DNA of 40,548 bases from Acidobacteriota bacterium (lineage in GTDB: Bacteria > Actinomycetota > Acidimicrobiia > ATN3), in the NCBI GenBank assembly GCA_003577105.1, contig QEUQ01000034.1, positions 1 to 40,548 on the forward strand, given 5' to 3'. Both the position numbers and the translations under genes were made by a program. Below are positions 30,096 through 37,407 of the stretch, one piece after another (position 1 is the stretch's first letter; every line of letters starts with the position of its first letter). Under the pieces are notes generated by a model. The model made no database searches. It worked only from the letters and a program-made list of their open reading frames with translations, and was not told the origin of the DNA.

Positions 30096-30928
30096 GCGCT
30101 CACCTCACCGCTGTGGTCGTCGTGAATGTGGAGATGATGACCACCGCCGATCTCGTCGGGAAGTTCCGCGGCCATCGGAATGCCGTGGTGATCGATGACG
30201 AGCATTGGGCAGGAGAAGGTCTCGGTCAGGATCTCGTCGGTGAAGATCTCGTCGGGCGTGCCGAGCGCAAGCAGTCTTCCATTGATACAGGCGAGGCGAG
30301 GCAGCTTGGCGGCGACCGAGTTCAGGTCATGCGTGGTCATCACTATCGTCGTGCCCGCGCGATTGAGCTCGAAGAGGAGGGCGAGGAGTTCGCTGCGGGC
30401 GGCCACGTCGATTCCCACGGTCGCCTCGTCAAGTAAGAGCACACTTGGCTCCGCTAGCAGCGCCCGGGCCAAGAAGACTCGCTGCCGCTGGCCGCCGGAA
30501 AGGTCCCGAATATGCCTCGCCTCAAGGTCGCCAATGCCGATCCTCTCGAAGACGTCGCGCATCTTCTGCCTCTGGGATGTGTGGACCCAGGGCGTGTAGC
30601 TGCTGTGTCCGGCGACACCCATTAGCGCGATCTCTCCGGCAGTCGCGGGAAACGACCAGTCCACGGTCTCGAGCTGGGGCACATAACCCACCCGGCCTGC
30701 CCTTCTCATAGTGGACCGGCGAGCTTGCTGACCGTAGACCGAGACATTTCCGGACGATGGGCGGTGAATTCCGAGGATCAGATTGAGCAGCGTCGTCTTG
30801 CCTGCGCCCGAAGGGCCGACAACTCCGAGGAATTCCCCCTCAGCTATGGACAGCGATACCTCGGCGAGGACCGCGTTGGTGCCAAACGAAGCTGAGACAT
30901 TCTCGAATCGCACGACCTCGGTGGGCAT
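30092..30928 (-). CDS. znuC: zinc/manganese-type ABC transporter ATP-binding protein
   Basis: This 278-residue ATPase is of the ZnuC/TroB family. It has Walker A GPSGAGKTTLL, a Q-loop (YVPQLETVDWSFP, with the WxFP typical of metal ABC ATPases), signature LSGGQRQRVFLARAL, Walker B LLLDEATVGID and the switch His in TTHDLNSV. The C-terminus is His-rich (GGGHHLHIHDDHSG), suggesting metal sensing or buffering at the ATPase. The gene starts 14 bases after ZnuA and overlaps ZnuB. Confidence 0.94.
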   Translation of the reverse strand: MPTEVVRFENVSASFGTNAVLAEVSLSIAEGEFLGVVGPSGAGKTTLLNLILGIHRPSSGNVSVYGQQARRSTMRRAGRVGYVPQLETVDWSFPATAGEIALMGVAGHSSYTPWVHTSQRQKMRDVFERIGIGDLEARHIRDLSGGQRQRVFLARALLAEPSVLLLDEATVGIDVAARSELLALLFELNRAGTTIVMTTHDLNSVAAKLPRLACINGRLLALGTPDEIFTDEILTETFSCPMLVIDHHGIPMAAELPDEIGGGHHLHIHDDHSGEVSA

Positions 30929-30942
30929 GACAGCTCTTGGTC

Positions 30943-31926
30943 TCAGGTCGGAACGGACTGTAGAGCTTCGCCACTCCCGCCCAGGGCAACGGTCATGGTC
31001 TCGACGTTTTCGACCATCATGCCGATGTAGCTATGTCGCTTGTCACCCGGTTCTCCGGGCAACTCGTCGTCACTTAGCTTGTCTATGTATTGGGCGCCGG
31101 TTTCCCTAGCAACTTGCTCGAGTACTCGCGAAGGAAAGACCTCAGACCCAAAGATCGCTCGCACACCAGAGGATCTAACCTGTTCAATCAGCGCCGCAAT
31201 CTCTGCAGCCGATGGCTCCTGGAAATTGGAGAGTTCGGCGGCGCCAATCACGGTCATCCCGTATCGCGGGGCGAAATAGGCAAAGCTGTCGTGATAGGTG
31301 AGCAGCTTGCGCTGATCCATGGGGATTGTGCTTGTAGCCGCAAAGATCGCTTGGTCGAGGCCGGCAATCTGCGTTGCGAACCTGTCGTAGTTGGCCTTGA
31401 AGGCCGATGCGCTCTCGGGGTAGCGCTTCGAGAGGGTGTCTGAGACGATCTTTGCGTACTTCAAGGTCAGGATCGGGTTCATCCAAAGGTGGGGATTCGG
31501 CTTCCCTTCGGACCTAGGGAAGCTGAAGTCATAGACGTACGCGTCAGGCGTAATGGTCTCCTCGCCGAGCATCACCGTTGTCGAACCGCTGACCATGTTC
31601 TTGCGAGCCATCTGTATTGTCGGCTCTTCGAGGCCAAGCCCATTGAAGAACGCCACGTCGGCGTTGGCTAGGGTGCGGGCGGTCTCTGGCGAGGGCTCGA
31701 AGGTATGGCTGTCGACCCCAGGCGGCACGAGCGCGACGACCTTGACTTCGCCGCCTGCGACCTTCTCAACGACGTCTGCGATTGGGGCTACGGACGCGGC
31801 AACTGTCTTGCTAGATCCAGTTGGCTGATCGGGCTTACCTGAGTTGCTGCACCCGCTGGCGGCCAGCGCGATCGCCAGCGCGCCACACAGCGAGAGAGCT
31901 GTCCGGCGCCATCTTGAAATGCCCAT
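30943..31926 (-). CDS. znuA: zinc-type ABC transporter substrate-binding lipoprotein
   Basis: This 327-residue ZnuA-type binding protein has a clear lipoprotein signal: MGISRWRRTALSLCGALAIA and lipobox AASGC. All canonical ligands are seen: His in PPGVDSHTFEPSP, His in KPNPHLWMNP, His in LTYHDSFAYF and Glu in IFGSEVFPSRV. The usual His-rich loop of high-affinity ZnuA is absent, so manganese is not excluded. ATG 31926 has GAGGAG 6-7 bases upstream. It is the first gene of the transporter operon, controlled by a palindrome inside its promoter at 31959-31987. Confidence 0.94.
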   Translation of the reverse strand: MGISRWRRTALSLCGALAIALAASGCSNSGKPDQPTGSSKTVAASVAPIADVVEKVAGGEVKVVALVPPGVDSHTFEPSPETARTLANADVAFFNGLGLEEPTIQMARKNMVSGSTTVMLGEETITPDAYVYDFSFPRSEGKPNPHLWMNPILTLKYAKIVSDTLSKRYPESASAFKANYDRFATQIAGLDQAIFAATSTIPMDQRKLLTYHDSFAYFAPRYGMTVIGAAELSNFQEPSAAEIAALIEQVRSSGVRAIFGSEVFPSRVLEQVARETGAQYIDKLSDDELPGEPGDKRHSYIGMMVENVETMTVALGGSGEALQSVPT

Positions 31927-31958
31927 GACAGCTCCTCGGAGAGTGGTGCTGCTTCAGT

Positions 31959-31987
31959 TAGCTATTGCGAGCAGGTCGCAATAGTAA
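31959..31987 (-). promoter_or_regulatory. promoter with embedded Fur-family (Zur-like) operator
   Basis: A perfect inverted repeat CTATTGCGA-N5-TCGCAATAG spans 31962-31984, with GTTA/TAAC extending it imperfectly. On the minus strand TTACTA (31987-31982) and TAGCTA (31964-31959) are spaced by 17 bases, so the repeat fills the promoter spacer. Lying between a Fur-family gene and znuA, it is almost certainly the metal-responsive operator. Confidence 0.75.
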
Positions 31988-31994
31988 CAGCTCA

Positions 31995-32426
31995 TTAGCG
32001 CTTGGCGCGCCGGCAACGCTCGCATGTCCCGACGATCGCGAAGTGGCGCGTGTTGAGAGCGAACTTGTGGTCGTTCTCCAGTTGGACTTCGAGTGGGCGC
32101 AGTTCTTCGATAGGAATCTCGGTAACCGCCGCGCAAGATTCGCAGACGAGATGCTGGTGGCCGCGGTCAGCGAGGTGGTACACAGCCCGGCCGTGCCCCA
32201 GGTGAACGTGGTCGACGATCCCAGCCTCTTCCAAGAATCCAAGAGTTCGGTAGACCGTCGAGCGGTTGATCGTAGGAAATCGGCGGCGAACCTCAGTGAC
32301 AAGTTCATCGGCAGTCATGTGCTCAGCCGAGTCGATCATCGTCTCGGCTATCGCAAGTCGGGTTGCAGTCACCCGGCCACCAGCCGATCGGATCAGTCCC
32401 TTTATCGCATCGAGCCGAGTCTCCAT
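31995..32426 (-). CDS. Fur-family metalloregulator (Zur-like)
   Basis: This 143-residue Fur-family repressor has a DNA-binding domain (residues 1-80) that contains RLAIAETMIDSAEHMTADELV and the recognition segment INRSTVYRTLGFLEEAGIV. HLADRGHQHLVCESCAAVTEI carries the first structural CxxC and the His ligands, and CERCRR near the C-terminus is the second CxxC. Its place directly upstream of znuA, with a palindrome between, points to zinc (Zur), although manganese or iron sensing cannot be excluded by sequence. It ends 68 bases before ATG of znuA and starts 20 bases after the thiamine gene, on the same strand. Confidence 0.92.
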   Translation of the reverse strand: METRLDAIKGLIRSAGGRVTATRLAIAETMIDSAEHMTADELVTEVRRRFPTINRSTVYRTLGFLEEAGIVDHVHLGHGRAVYHLADRGHQHLVCESCAAVTEIPIEELRPLEVQLENDHKFALNTRHFAIVGTCERCRRAKR

Positions 32427-32446
32427 TCGCCGAATCGTCGTGTGCT

Positions 32447-33787
32447 TCAGCGAGTGGCGAACTTGTCAGGCCTGAGGGCCGCAACCAAGGCGGATGCCGC
32501 AGCACCGGGGTCGGGCGCCGATTCAATGGCCCTGACGACAGCGATCCTCGTAGCGCCCGCTTCAGCCACAAAGGCAGCAAGTTCGACATCGATGCCTCCG
32601 ATCGCGAAGAAGGGCAAGCTCGAAATCTGCGCCGCGTAGCTAACAAGAGAAAGCCCGGTACCGGGCCGCCCCTTCTTGGTGGGTGTTGCGTAGACCGGAC
32701 CAACTCCGATGTAGTCGGCACCGGAATCCTGAGCAGCTTCGATCTCATGTTCGGAGTGCGTGGAAAGGCCGATGAGCAATTCGGATCCGACTAGATCCCG
32801 CACGACTCTTGGGGCAAGGTCATCTTGGCCCACGTGCACGCCGTCGGCACTTGCGGCCAGGGCTATGTCGGGGCGGTCATTGACCAGGAAGAGTGCACCT
32901 GCTTCAGCTGTCAGATCGCGCAGGCGCTTTGCCGCTTCGAGGATGCGCCTGTCAGAAGCTTCGTGCTCGCGCAACTGCACGATTGATGCTCCGCCCGCTA
33001 TCGCCTGACTTGCGGTGGCGCAGATGTCGGAGTCCGGTTCTTGCGCGGAGCAGATGAAATACAGACTTGCCTTCTCAAGTGCCTCTCGCCTTGTCATCTC
33101 TGCCGCGCATCCGCCCGCAACTGCTCTGACGATTTCGAGGCTGTCGCCCTCATTGAGAGTCGTCGAGGCCAGCTCTGCCCTGGTCAACGCAACTCCGTTC
33201 AGCTCCGCGATGCATGATTCGACTGGCAGCGATCGTGACTCGATGAAGCTGGCAACTGTCAGCCCAGGATCGATTGAATAGGCCGAGCCATTAGCGGTGA
33301 TCTCGATCTTCTCACCGCGTTCGAAGTCCCCGGATCTGTCATCGTTTGAGGTCGGAGACTCTGCGAGATCGTCGCGGATCTCTTGCCACGCTCGTTCTGC
33401 TTCGCCCCACTCTCGAGCAGCTTGGAGTGCGAGGTTCCCCGTGAATTCGGCGATCTCGCGTGCTTCTGCCGAGCGGAGCGCGGCAGTGTGCGCTTGTTGT
33501 TCGAGGCGCCGCCGCGTCTCTCTGGGTAGAGCTGACGCGACTGTCGCTTCAGCCATCGACACCGCGTCTTCGGGGTCGTCGGTCAGATTTGCCTTGGCCT
33601 GGATTGCATCGGCCTCCTCGGCGATTCGCCACGCTTCCGCAGCTTCGCGAGCTTGGTCGGCTGCCTTGATGAGCGCTTCCCATGAGGCTTTGGCTGCGCC
33701 GGCCGCATAAGCAGATGCCTCTCTGGCCTTGGCAGTGCAATTCATAGCTTCGGTCGGTCCGCAGCCCGGATCCTCGGTATCAGGCAC
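32447..33787 (-). CDS. three-domain thiamine protein: helical domain + ThiS + ThiE
   Basis: This 446-residue protein is continuous in one frame. Residues 12-145 form an Ala/Glu-rich helical domain of unknown role (SWEALIKAADQAREAAEAWR, LALQAAREWGEAERAWQEI). Residues 159-226 are ThiS, the ubiquitin-like sulfur carrier (IEITANGSAYSIDPGLTVASF, VALTRAELASTTLNEGDSLEIV), ending in Gly-Gly at 225-226. Residues 231-446 are ThiE, thiamine-phosphate synthase (SIVQLREHEAS, FLVNDRPDIALAASADGVHVG, GVGPVYATPT, FFAIGGI). ThiS normally needs a free Gly-Gly end for thiocarboxylation; here Cys227 follows, so processing would be required. In ThiE the usual pyrophosphate Lys of QxRxK is His. GTG 33787 is used; TTG 33796 is an alternative. 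It follows thiH by about 12 bases. Confidence 0.9.
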   Translation of the reverse strand: MPDTEDPGCGPTEAMNCTAKAREASAYAAGAAKASWEALIKAADQAREAAEAWRIAEEADAIQAKANLTDDPEDAVSMAEATVASALPRETRRRLEQQAHTAALRSAEAREIAEFTGNLALQAAREWGEAERAWQEIRDDLAESPTSNDDRSGDFERGEKIEITANGSAYSIDPGLTVASFIESRSLPVESCIAELNGVALTRAELASTTLNEGDSLEIVRAVAGGCAAEMTRREALEKASLYFICSAQEPDSDICATASQAIAGGASIVQLREHEASDRRILEAAKRLRDLTAEAGALFLVNDRPDIALAASADGVHVGQDDLAPRVVRDLVGSELLIGLSTHSEHEIEAAQDSGADYIGVGPVYATPTKKGRPGTGLSLVSYAAQISSLPFFAIGGIDVELAAFVAEAGATRIAVVRAIESAPDPGAAASALVAALRPDKFATR

Positions 33788-33799
33788 GCTACTCAAACC

Positions 33800-34918
33800 T
33801 CAAACGCGAGCCCAGTCCTTCCAGACGGGGTCATATCCGTTTTCCGCGATCGCATTCGCCACTTCGGATACCGGTCGCCGGTCGTCAACGTCGAACTGCG
33901 GATCTGCCCCTAGGTGTCCAAGGGTGTATCCGCCCGGCTCGGTATGGCTTCCGGCGCTCATGTGCGTCACCCCCACCTGCATCAGCCCGTCGCGGAGTCG
34001 AGCCGGCTCCCTGGTGGTCAAGACGATTGCGGCATCTGGAAGTAGCAAGCGCAGCGCGCAGATTGCCTGCAGGTAATCGCGATCTCCTACTGGCGACACC
34101 TCGGCCTCACTGCCGATGCAGGGTCGCAGCCTTGGCAGCGCAACCGAGATCTCACATCGCCAGTGCTTTCTGGTGAGCCAGAGAGCGTGCTCAGCTAGGG
34201 AGATCACGTCGGCTCTCCAATCAGGCAGGAGGCCCAGCAGGGCTCCAGCACCGAGCCTACGGGCCCCCGCACTTGCGGCATGGTCTAGCGCATCAAGGCG
34301 TGCGTCGTAGTCGCGCTTACGCCCGCGCAGATGTACTTCGGAGTAACGCTGCCGGTCATATGTCTCTTGATACACGACGATCCCGTCGGCTCCGGCCGCT
34401 ACGAAACGTTCGTACTCGGTTGCACTCCACGTCTGGACCTCAAGGGAAATCTGAGGTACCGAGGGAGCAAGCGCGTCAATCACTTCGCAAAGGTAATCAG
34501 GGCTGACTATGCGGGCGTGCTCACCGGAGACCAGGAGAATGTGCCGGAACCCTTGATCTAGGAGGTACCCAGCTTCGACGCGAACTTCGTCTGGCTCGAG
34601 GGTTGTTCGGGCGATCTCGTTGGATTTCGAGAATCCACAGTAAGTGCAAGTGCTGACGCAAGCATTTGACACATACAGCGGCGCGAACAGATGAATCGTC
34701 TTTCCGAAGCGCTGCCGGGTCAGCTCCCGAGACCTCTCGGCTATTGACTCCAAATACTCTGCGCCTGCAACAGGTGAAAGCAGCGCGGCGAGATCCCATA
34801 TGTCGCGGCTATCGCGCCCTAGCGCCGTTTCGACATCTCGCGCTGACGCGTGGGCCGAAAGATGAGCGGCATCCTTGACTGCCGACTCGTCGATTGCCGC
34901 CGAGTATCCCCCGGGCAT
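33800..34918 (-). CDS. thiH: 2-iminoacetate synthase (tyrosine lyase), radical SAM
   Basis: This 372-residue radical SAM enzyme cleaves tyrosine to dehydroglycine (2-iminoacetate) for thiazole formation. The cluster motif is in YVSNACVSTCTYCGFSKSNEI (CxxxCxxC with preceding Ala). HILLVSGEHARIVSPDYL, VVYQETYDRQRYSEVHLRG and SAGSHTEPGGYTLG are typical of ThiH rather than the related HydG or CofH. The ATG shares one base with the thiG stop (TGATG), so translation is coupled. Its use instead of ThiO (glycine oxidase) hints at a lifestyle with low oxygen or enzyme protection. Confidence 0.94.
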   Translation of the reverse strand: MPGGYSAAIDESAVKDAAHLSAHASARDVETALGRDSRDIWDLAALLSPVAGAEYLESIAERSRELTRQRFGKTIHLFAPLYVSNACVSTCTYCGFSKSNEIARTTLEPDEVRVEAGYLLDQGFRHILLVSGEHARIVSPDYLCEVIDALAPSVPQISLEVQTWSATEYERFVAAGADGIVVYQETYDRQRYSEVHLRGRKRDYDARLDALDHAASAGARRLGAGALLGLLPDWRADVISLAEHALWLTRKHWRCEISVALPRLRPCIGSEAEVSPVGDRDYLQAICALRLLLPDAAIVLTTREPARLRDGLMQVGVTHMSAGSHTEPGGYTLGHLGADPQFDVDDRRPVSEVANAIAENGYDPVWKDWARV

Positions 34919-35712
34919 CAGACGGTGCCGGCGGGCGCGATTGGATCGATGAATCCGGTCAGGGGGCTAGAAGCGATCGCGGTCTCATGAGTCATAGCCC
35001 GTCCAGCGAGATGAGCGCGCCGCCCTGCCCGGACTCCTTCGGCAAAAGCCATGGCCATTTGGGCCGGACTGCCGGCGGTAGCAATGGCCGTTGCCACGAG
35101 CACGGCGTCTGCGCCTGCCTCCATTGCCTCTGCCGCATGGCTTGGCGCGCCGAGACCGGCGTCGACGACGACAGGAACGCCCGCCTGCTCAATGATGATG
35201 CCAATTGCCTCGCGGGACTTGATCCCCTTGTTGGACCCGATCCATGAGCCGAGTGGCATGACTGTCGCGCATCCTGCTTCTTCTAGGTGGCGCGCGAGGA
35301 TCGGATCGGCATTCATGTACGGCAATACGGTGAATCCCTCGGCCACGAGGCGTTCAGCAGCTCGCAGTGTCCCGACCGGATCCGGTATCAAGTATCGAGG
35401 ATCTGGCGTAACCTCAAGCTTGACCCAGTCGGAAAGACCCGCGGCGCGTGCGAGGCGCGCGAGGCGGACGGCTTCATCGGCATCCAATGCACCCGAGGTG
35501 TTCGGGAGTAGGAGATATCTCTCGCGGTCGATGAAGTCGAGGATGTCCCGCCCTGGTCCATCGAGATCCACGCGTCTGAGCGCCACCGTCACAACTTCAG
35601 AGCCAGAGGCGTCAAGAGCTTCCTCCATTACCTCGTGCGACGGGTACTTCCCGGTTCCAACGAATAGGCGGCTTTCGAAGGTGCGGTCGCTGATTATCAG
35701 TGGGTCATGCAT
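34918..35712 (-). CDS. thiG: thiazole synthase
   Basis: This 264-residue TIM-barrel enzyme makes the thiazole phosphate ring of thiamine from deoxyxylulose phosphate, 2-iminoacetate and ThiS thiocarboxylate. The active-site Lys is in [17 protein letters not shown]. Other family stretches are [51 protein letters not shown] and [31 protein letters not shown]. It is the first gene of the thiG-thiH-thiSE operon on the minus strand. I see no TPP riboswitch upstream, which is unusual for thiamine genes. No ThiF-like adenylyltransferase is in the window. Confidence 0.96.
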   Translation of the reverse strand: MHDPLIISDRTFESRLFVGTGKYPSHEVMEEALDASGSEVVTVALRRVDLDGPGRDILDFIDRERYLLLPNTSGALDADEAVRLARLARAAGLSDWVKLEVTPDPRYLIPDPVGTLRAAERLVAEGFTVLPYMNADPILARHLEEAGCATVMPLGSWIGSNKGIKSREAIGIIIEQAGVPVVVDAGLGAPSHAAEAMEAGADAVLVATAIATAGSPAQMAMAFAEGVRAGRRAHLAGRAMTHETAIASSPLTGFIDPIAPAGTV

Positions 35713-35761
35713 GAAGCCGGGTCTGCCTGGTCGAGATAATGCCCATCGAGCAATTCTAGTG

Positions 35762-35787
35762 CTCCGGTCCGGACTCTCCTACCGGAG
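35762..35787 (-). terminator. stem-loop overlapping the end of the 30-residue membrane ORF
   Basis: CTCCGGT (35762-35768) and ACCGGAG (35781-35787) form a perfect 7-bp stem with a 12-base loop. It spans the stop of the small ORF at 35779-35781. No T-run is present, so termination is only a possibility. Confidence 0.3.
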
Positions 35788-35871
35788 AAGGGTCCAGGCG
35801 AAGTATGCGCCGGCGATCAAGATGACTAGAGCAGTCAGGAGCGCGGCGAGGACGAGCTTTCGGGTTTGCAT
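35779..35871 (-). CDS. 30-residue single-span membrane protein
   Basis: ATG 35871 opens a 30-residue frame with the layout of a small membrane protein: a basic start MQTRK, one hydrophobic helix (LVLAALLTALVILIAGAYF) and a short WTLLR tail with Arg inside. A CACAAT hexamer lies 6 bases before the ATG, so it could be leaderless like other genes here. It lies alone between the divergent lpd and thiG genes. Function unknown. The high hydrophobicity and clean charge pattern argue for a true gene, but chance is possible at this length. Confidence 0.5.
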   Translation of the reverse strand: MQTRKLVLAALLTALVILIAGAYFAWTLLR

Positions 35872-35915
35872 CGCCGTATTGTGACCGAGAGGCGGCCTTT
35901 ACGCGAAGGAGCGAC

Positions 35916-37325
35916 GTGGGTACTCGACATGACTTGGTGATCATCGGCGGCGGCCCAGCCGGTTATGCGGCGGCGCTATCGGCTGCGTCCTCAGGTCTCG
36001 GCGTCTGCATCGTCGAGAAGGGACGAATAGGGGGAGTGTGCCTGCACAGAGGCTGCATACCGACTAAGCAGCTTCTTGAGACGGCGTCGATATTGCAGAA
36101 GCTCAAGAGGGCCCCGGAGTTTGGGGTGGTTCCTGCGGGGGGTGGCGACCCATCGGTTGACTTCGGTGCAGCCATGGCCCGAAAGGTCTCCACCATTGAG
36201 TCACTTCACAAGGGTGTCGTCTCACTGCTAAACAAGCACGGGGTCGAGCTTGTCGACGGAATCGGCCGTTTGGCGGCCGGCGGTGTCGAAGTCTTGGTTG
36301 ATAACCGCGTCGAGCAAGTCCTCGAGGCCGGCTCGATTCTTCTCGCTACTGGTTCCCGCCCGAAGTCGATTCCCGGGTTTGAGACTGATGGTGAGCGCCT
36401 GATCACCTCAAACGAAGCTCTGGAGCTGTCCGAAATTCCGGGACAGATCGCGATCATTGGAGCCGGCGCAATCGGGGTCGAGTTCGCCAGCCTCTTCGCG
36501 GGGTTGGGTTCCAAGGTGAGCTTGATCGAGGCGATGCCCTCGATTCTTCCCGGCGCGGACCCCGAAATCTCGACCTATCTGAATCGCATGCTCAAACGTT
36601 CCGGCGTTTCGATCTACACGGCGGTTTCGGGTCTTGCTACCGAACCGTCAGGGGCGGGTTCTTTGGTCACATTTGATGATTCAAGAGGTGAGGCGCTCCG
36701 GATCGAAGTGGATCGTGTGCTCGTTGCAACGGGGCGCAAGCCCTCGGGAGATGAGCTGGCAAGCGGCGGAAGCGGGCTAGGTGTTGACGCGCGCGGATAC
36801 GTTGAGGTCGACCCGAGGACCCTCGCCACCAACTTGGATGATGTGTACGCCGCCGGCGATGTCATTGACACCCCAGCTCTCGCCCATGTCGCGTTTGCCG
36901 AGGGCGCAAGGCTGGCCGGACTTCTAACCGGGGAGTCGCCACAGCCGATCGACTACGCCAAGGTCCCTTGGTGCATTTACTCGCATCCCGAAGTTGCGTT
37001 TGCGGGCATGACCGAGGATTCCGCTCGTGAGGCCTTTGGCGACGATTTGATTGTTGCCCGTCACCGGTTTGGCGGGCTGGGCCGGGCACTGATTCTCGGC
37101 GACCCCGAGGGCATGGTCAAAGTCCTGTCGGTCAGGGGCGGACCGATTGTCGGAGTTCACATTGTCGGCGCCTGGGCCTCGGAGTTGCTCAGCCCCGGAT
37201 ATCTCGCCACCAACCTTGGTCTGAGTCCCGAAGCTATTGCTCCGCTTATGCAACCGCATCCATCTCTTTCGGAGGCTTTCGGCGAGGCGGTGAGATCACT
37301 CGCCGGAATTCCGCTTCACGGTTAG
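35916..37325 (+). CDS. lpd: dihydrolipoamide dehydrogenase (E3)
   Basis: This 469-residue flavoenzyme reoxidises dihydrolipoyl groups with NAD. The N-terminal FAD site is VIIGGGPAGYAAALSA; the redox disulfide is Cys42/Cys47 in GGVCLHRGCIPTK. The NAD site is IAIIGAGAIGVEFASLFAGLG, the second FAD motif is DDVYAAGDVID, and the base pair His448/Glu453 lies in QPHPSLSEAFGEA. GTG 35916 is preceded by AAGGAG with 5-base spacing. It is the first gene of a lipoate-centred cluster with an E2-like protein and the LipB-LipA fusion, and the only plainly intact 2-oxoacid dehydrogenase component here; no E1 gene is seen. Confidence 0.95.
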   Translation: MGTRHDLVIIGGGPAGYAAALSAASSGLGVCIVEKGRIGGVCLHRGCIPTKQLLETASILQKLKRAPEFGVVPAGGGDPSVDFGAAMARKVSTIESLHKGVVSLLNKHGVELVDGIGRLAAGGVEVLVDNRVEQVLEAGSILLATGSRPKSIPGFETDGERLITSNEALELSEIPGQIAIIGAGAIGVEFASLFAGLGSKVSLIEAMPSILPGADPEISTYLNRMLKRSGVSIYTAVSGLATEPSGAGSLVTFDDSRGEALRIEVDRVLVATGRKPSGDELASGGSGLGVDARGYVEVDPRTLATNLDDVYAAGDVIDTPALAHVAFAEGARLAGLLTGESPQPIDYAKVPWCIYSHPEVAFAGMTEDSAREAFGDDLIVARHRFGGLGRALILGDPEGMVKVLSVRGGPIVGVHIVGAWASELLSPGYLATNLGLSPEAIAPLMQPHPSLSEAFGEAVRSLAGIPLHG

Positions 37326-37407
37326 ATTTCATCTCCATGAACGTCGCTGTATCGAGCCGGGGTAGTCTCGCAGCTGTCGCGGACTCGAAATCTTTCAAGG
37401 AGCGCAC

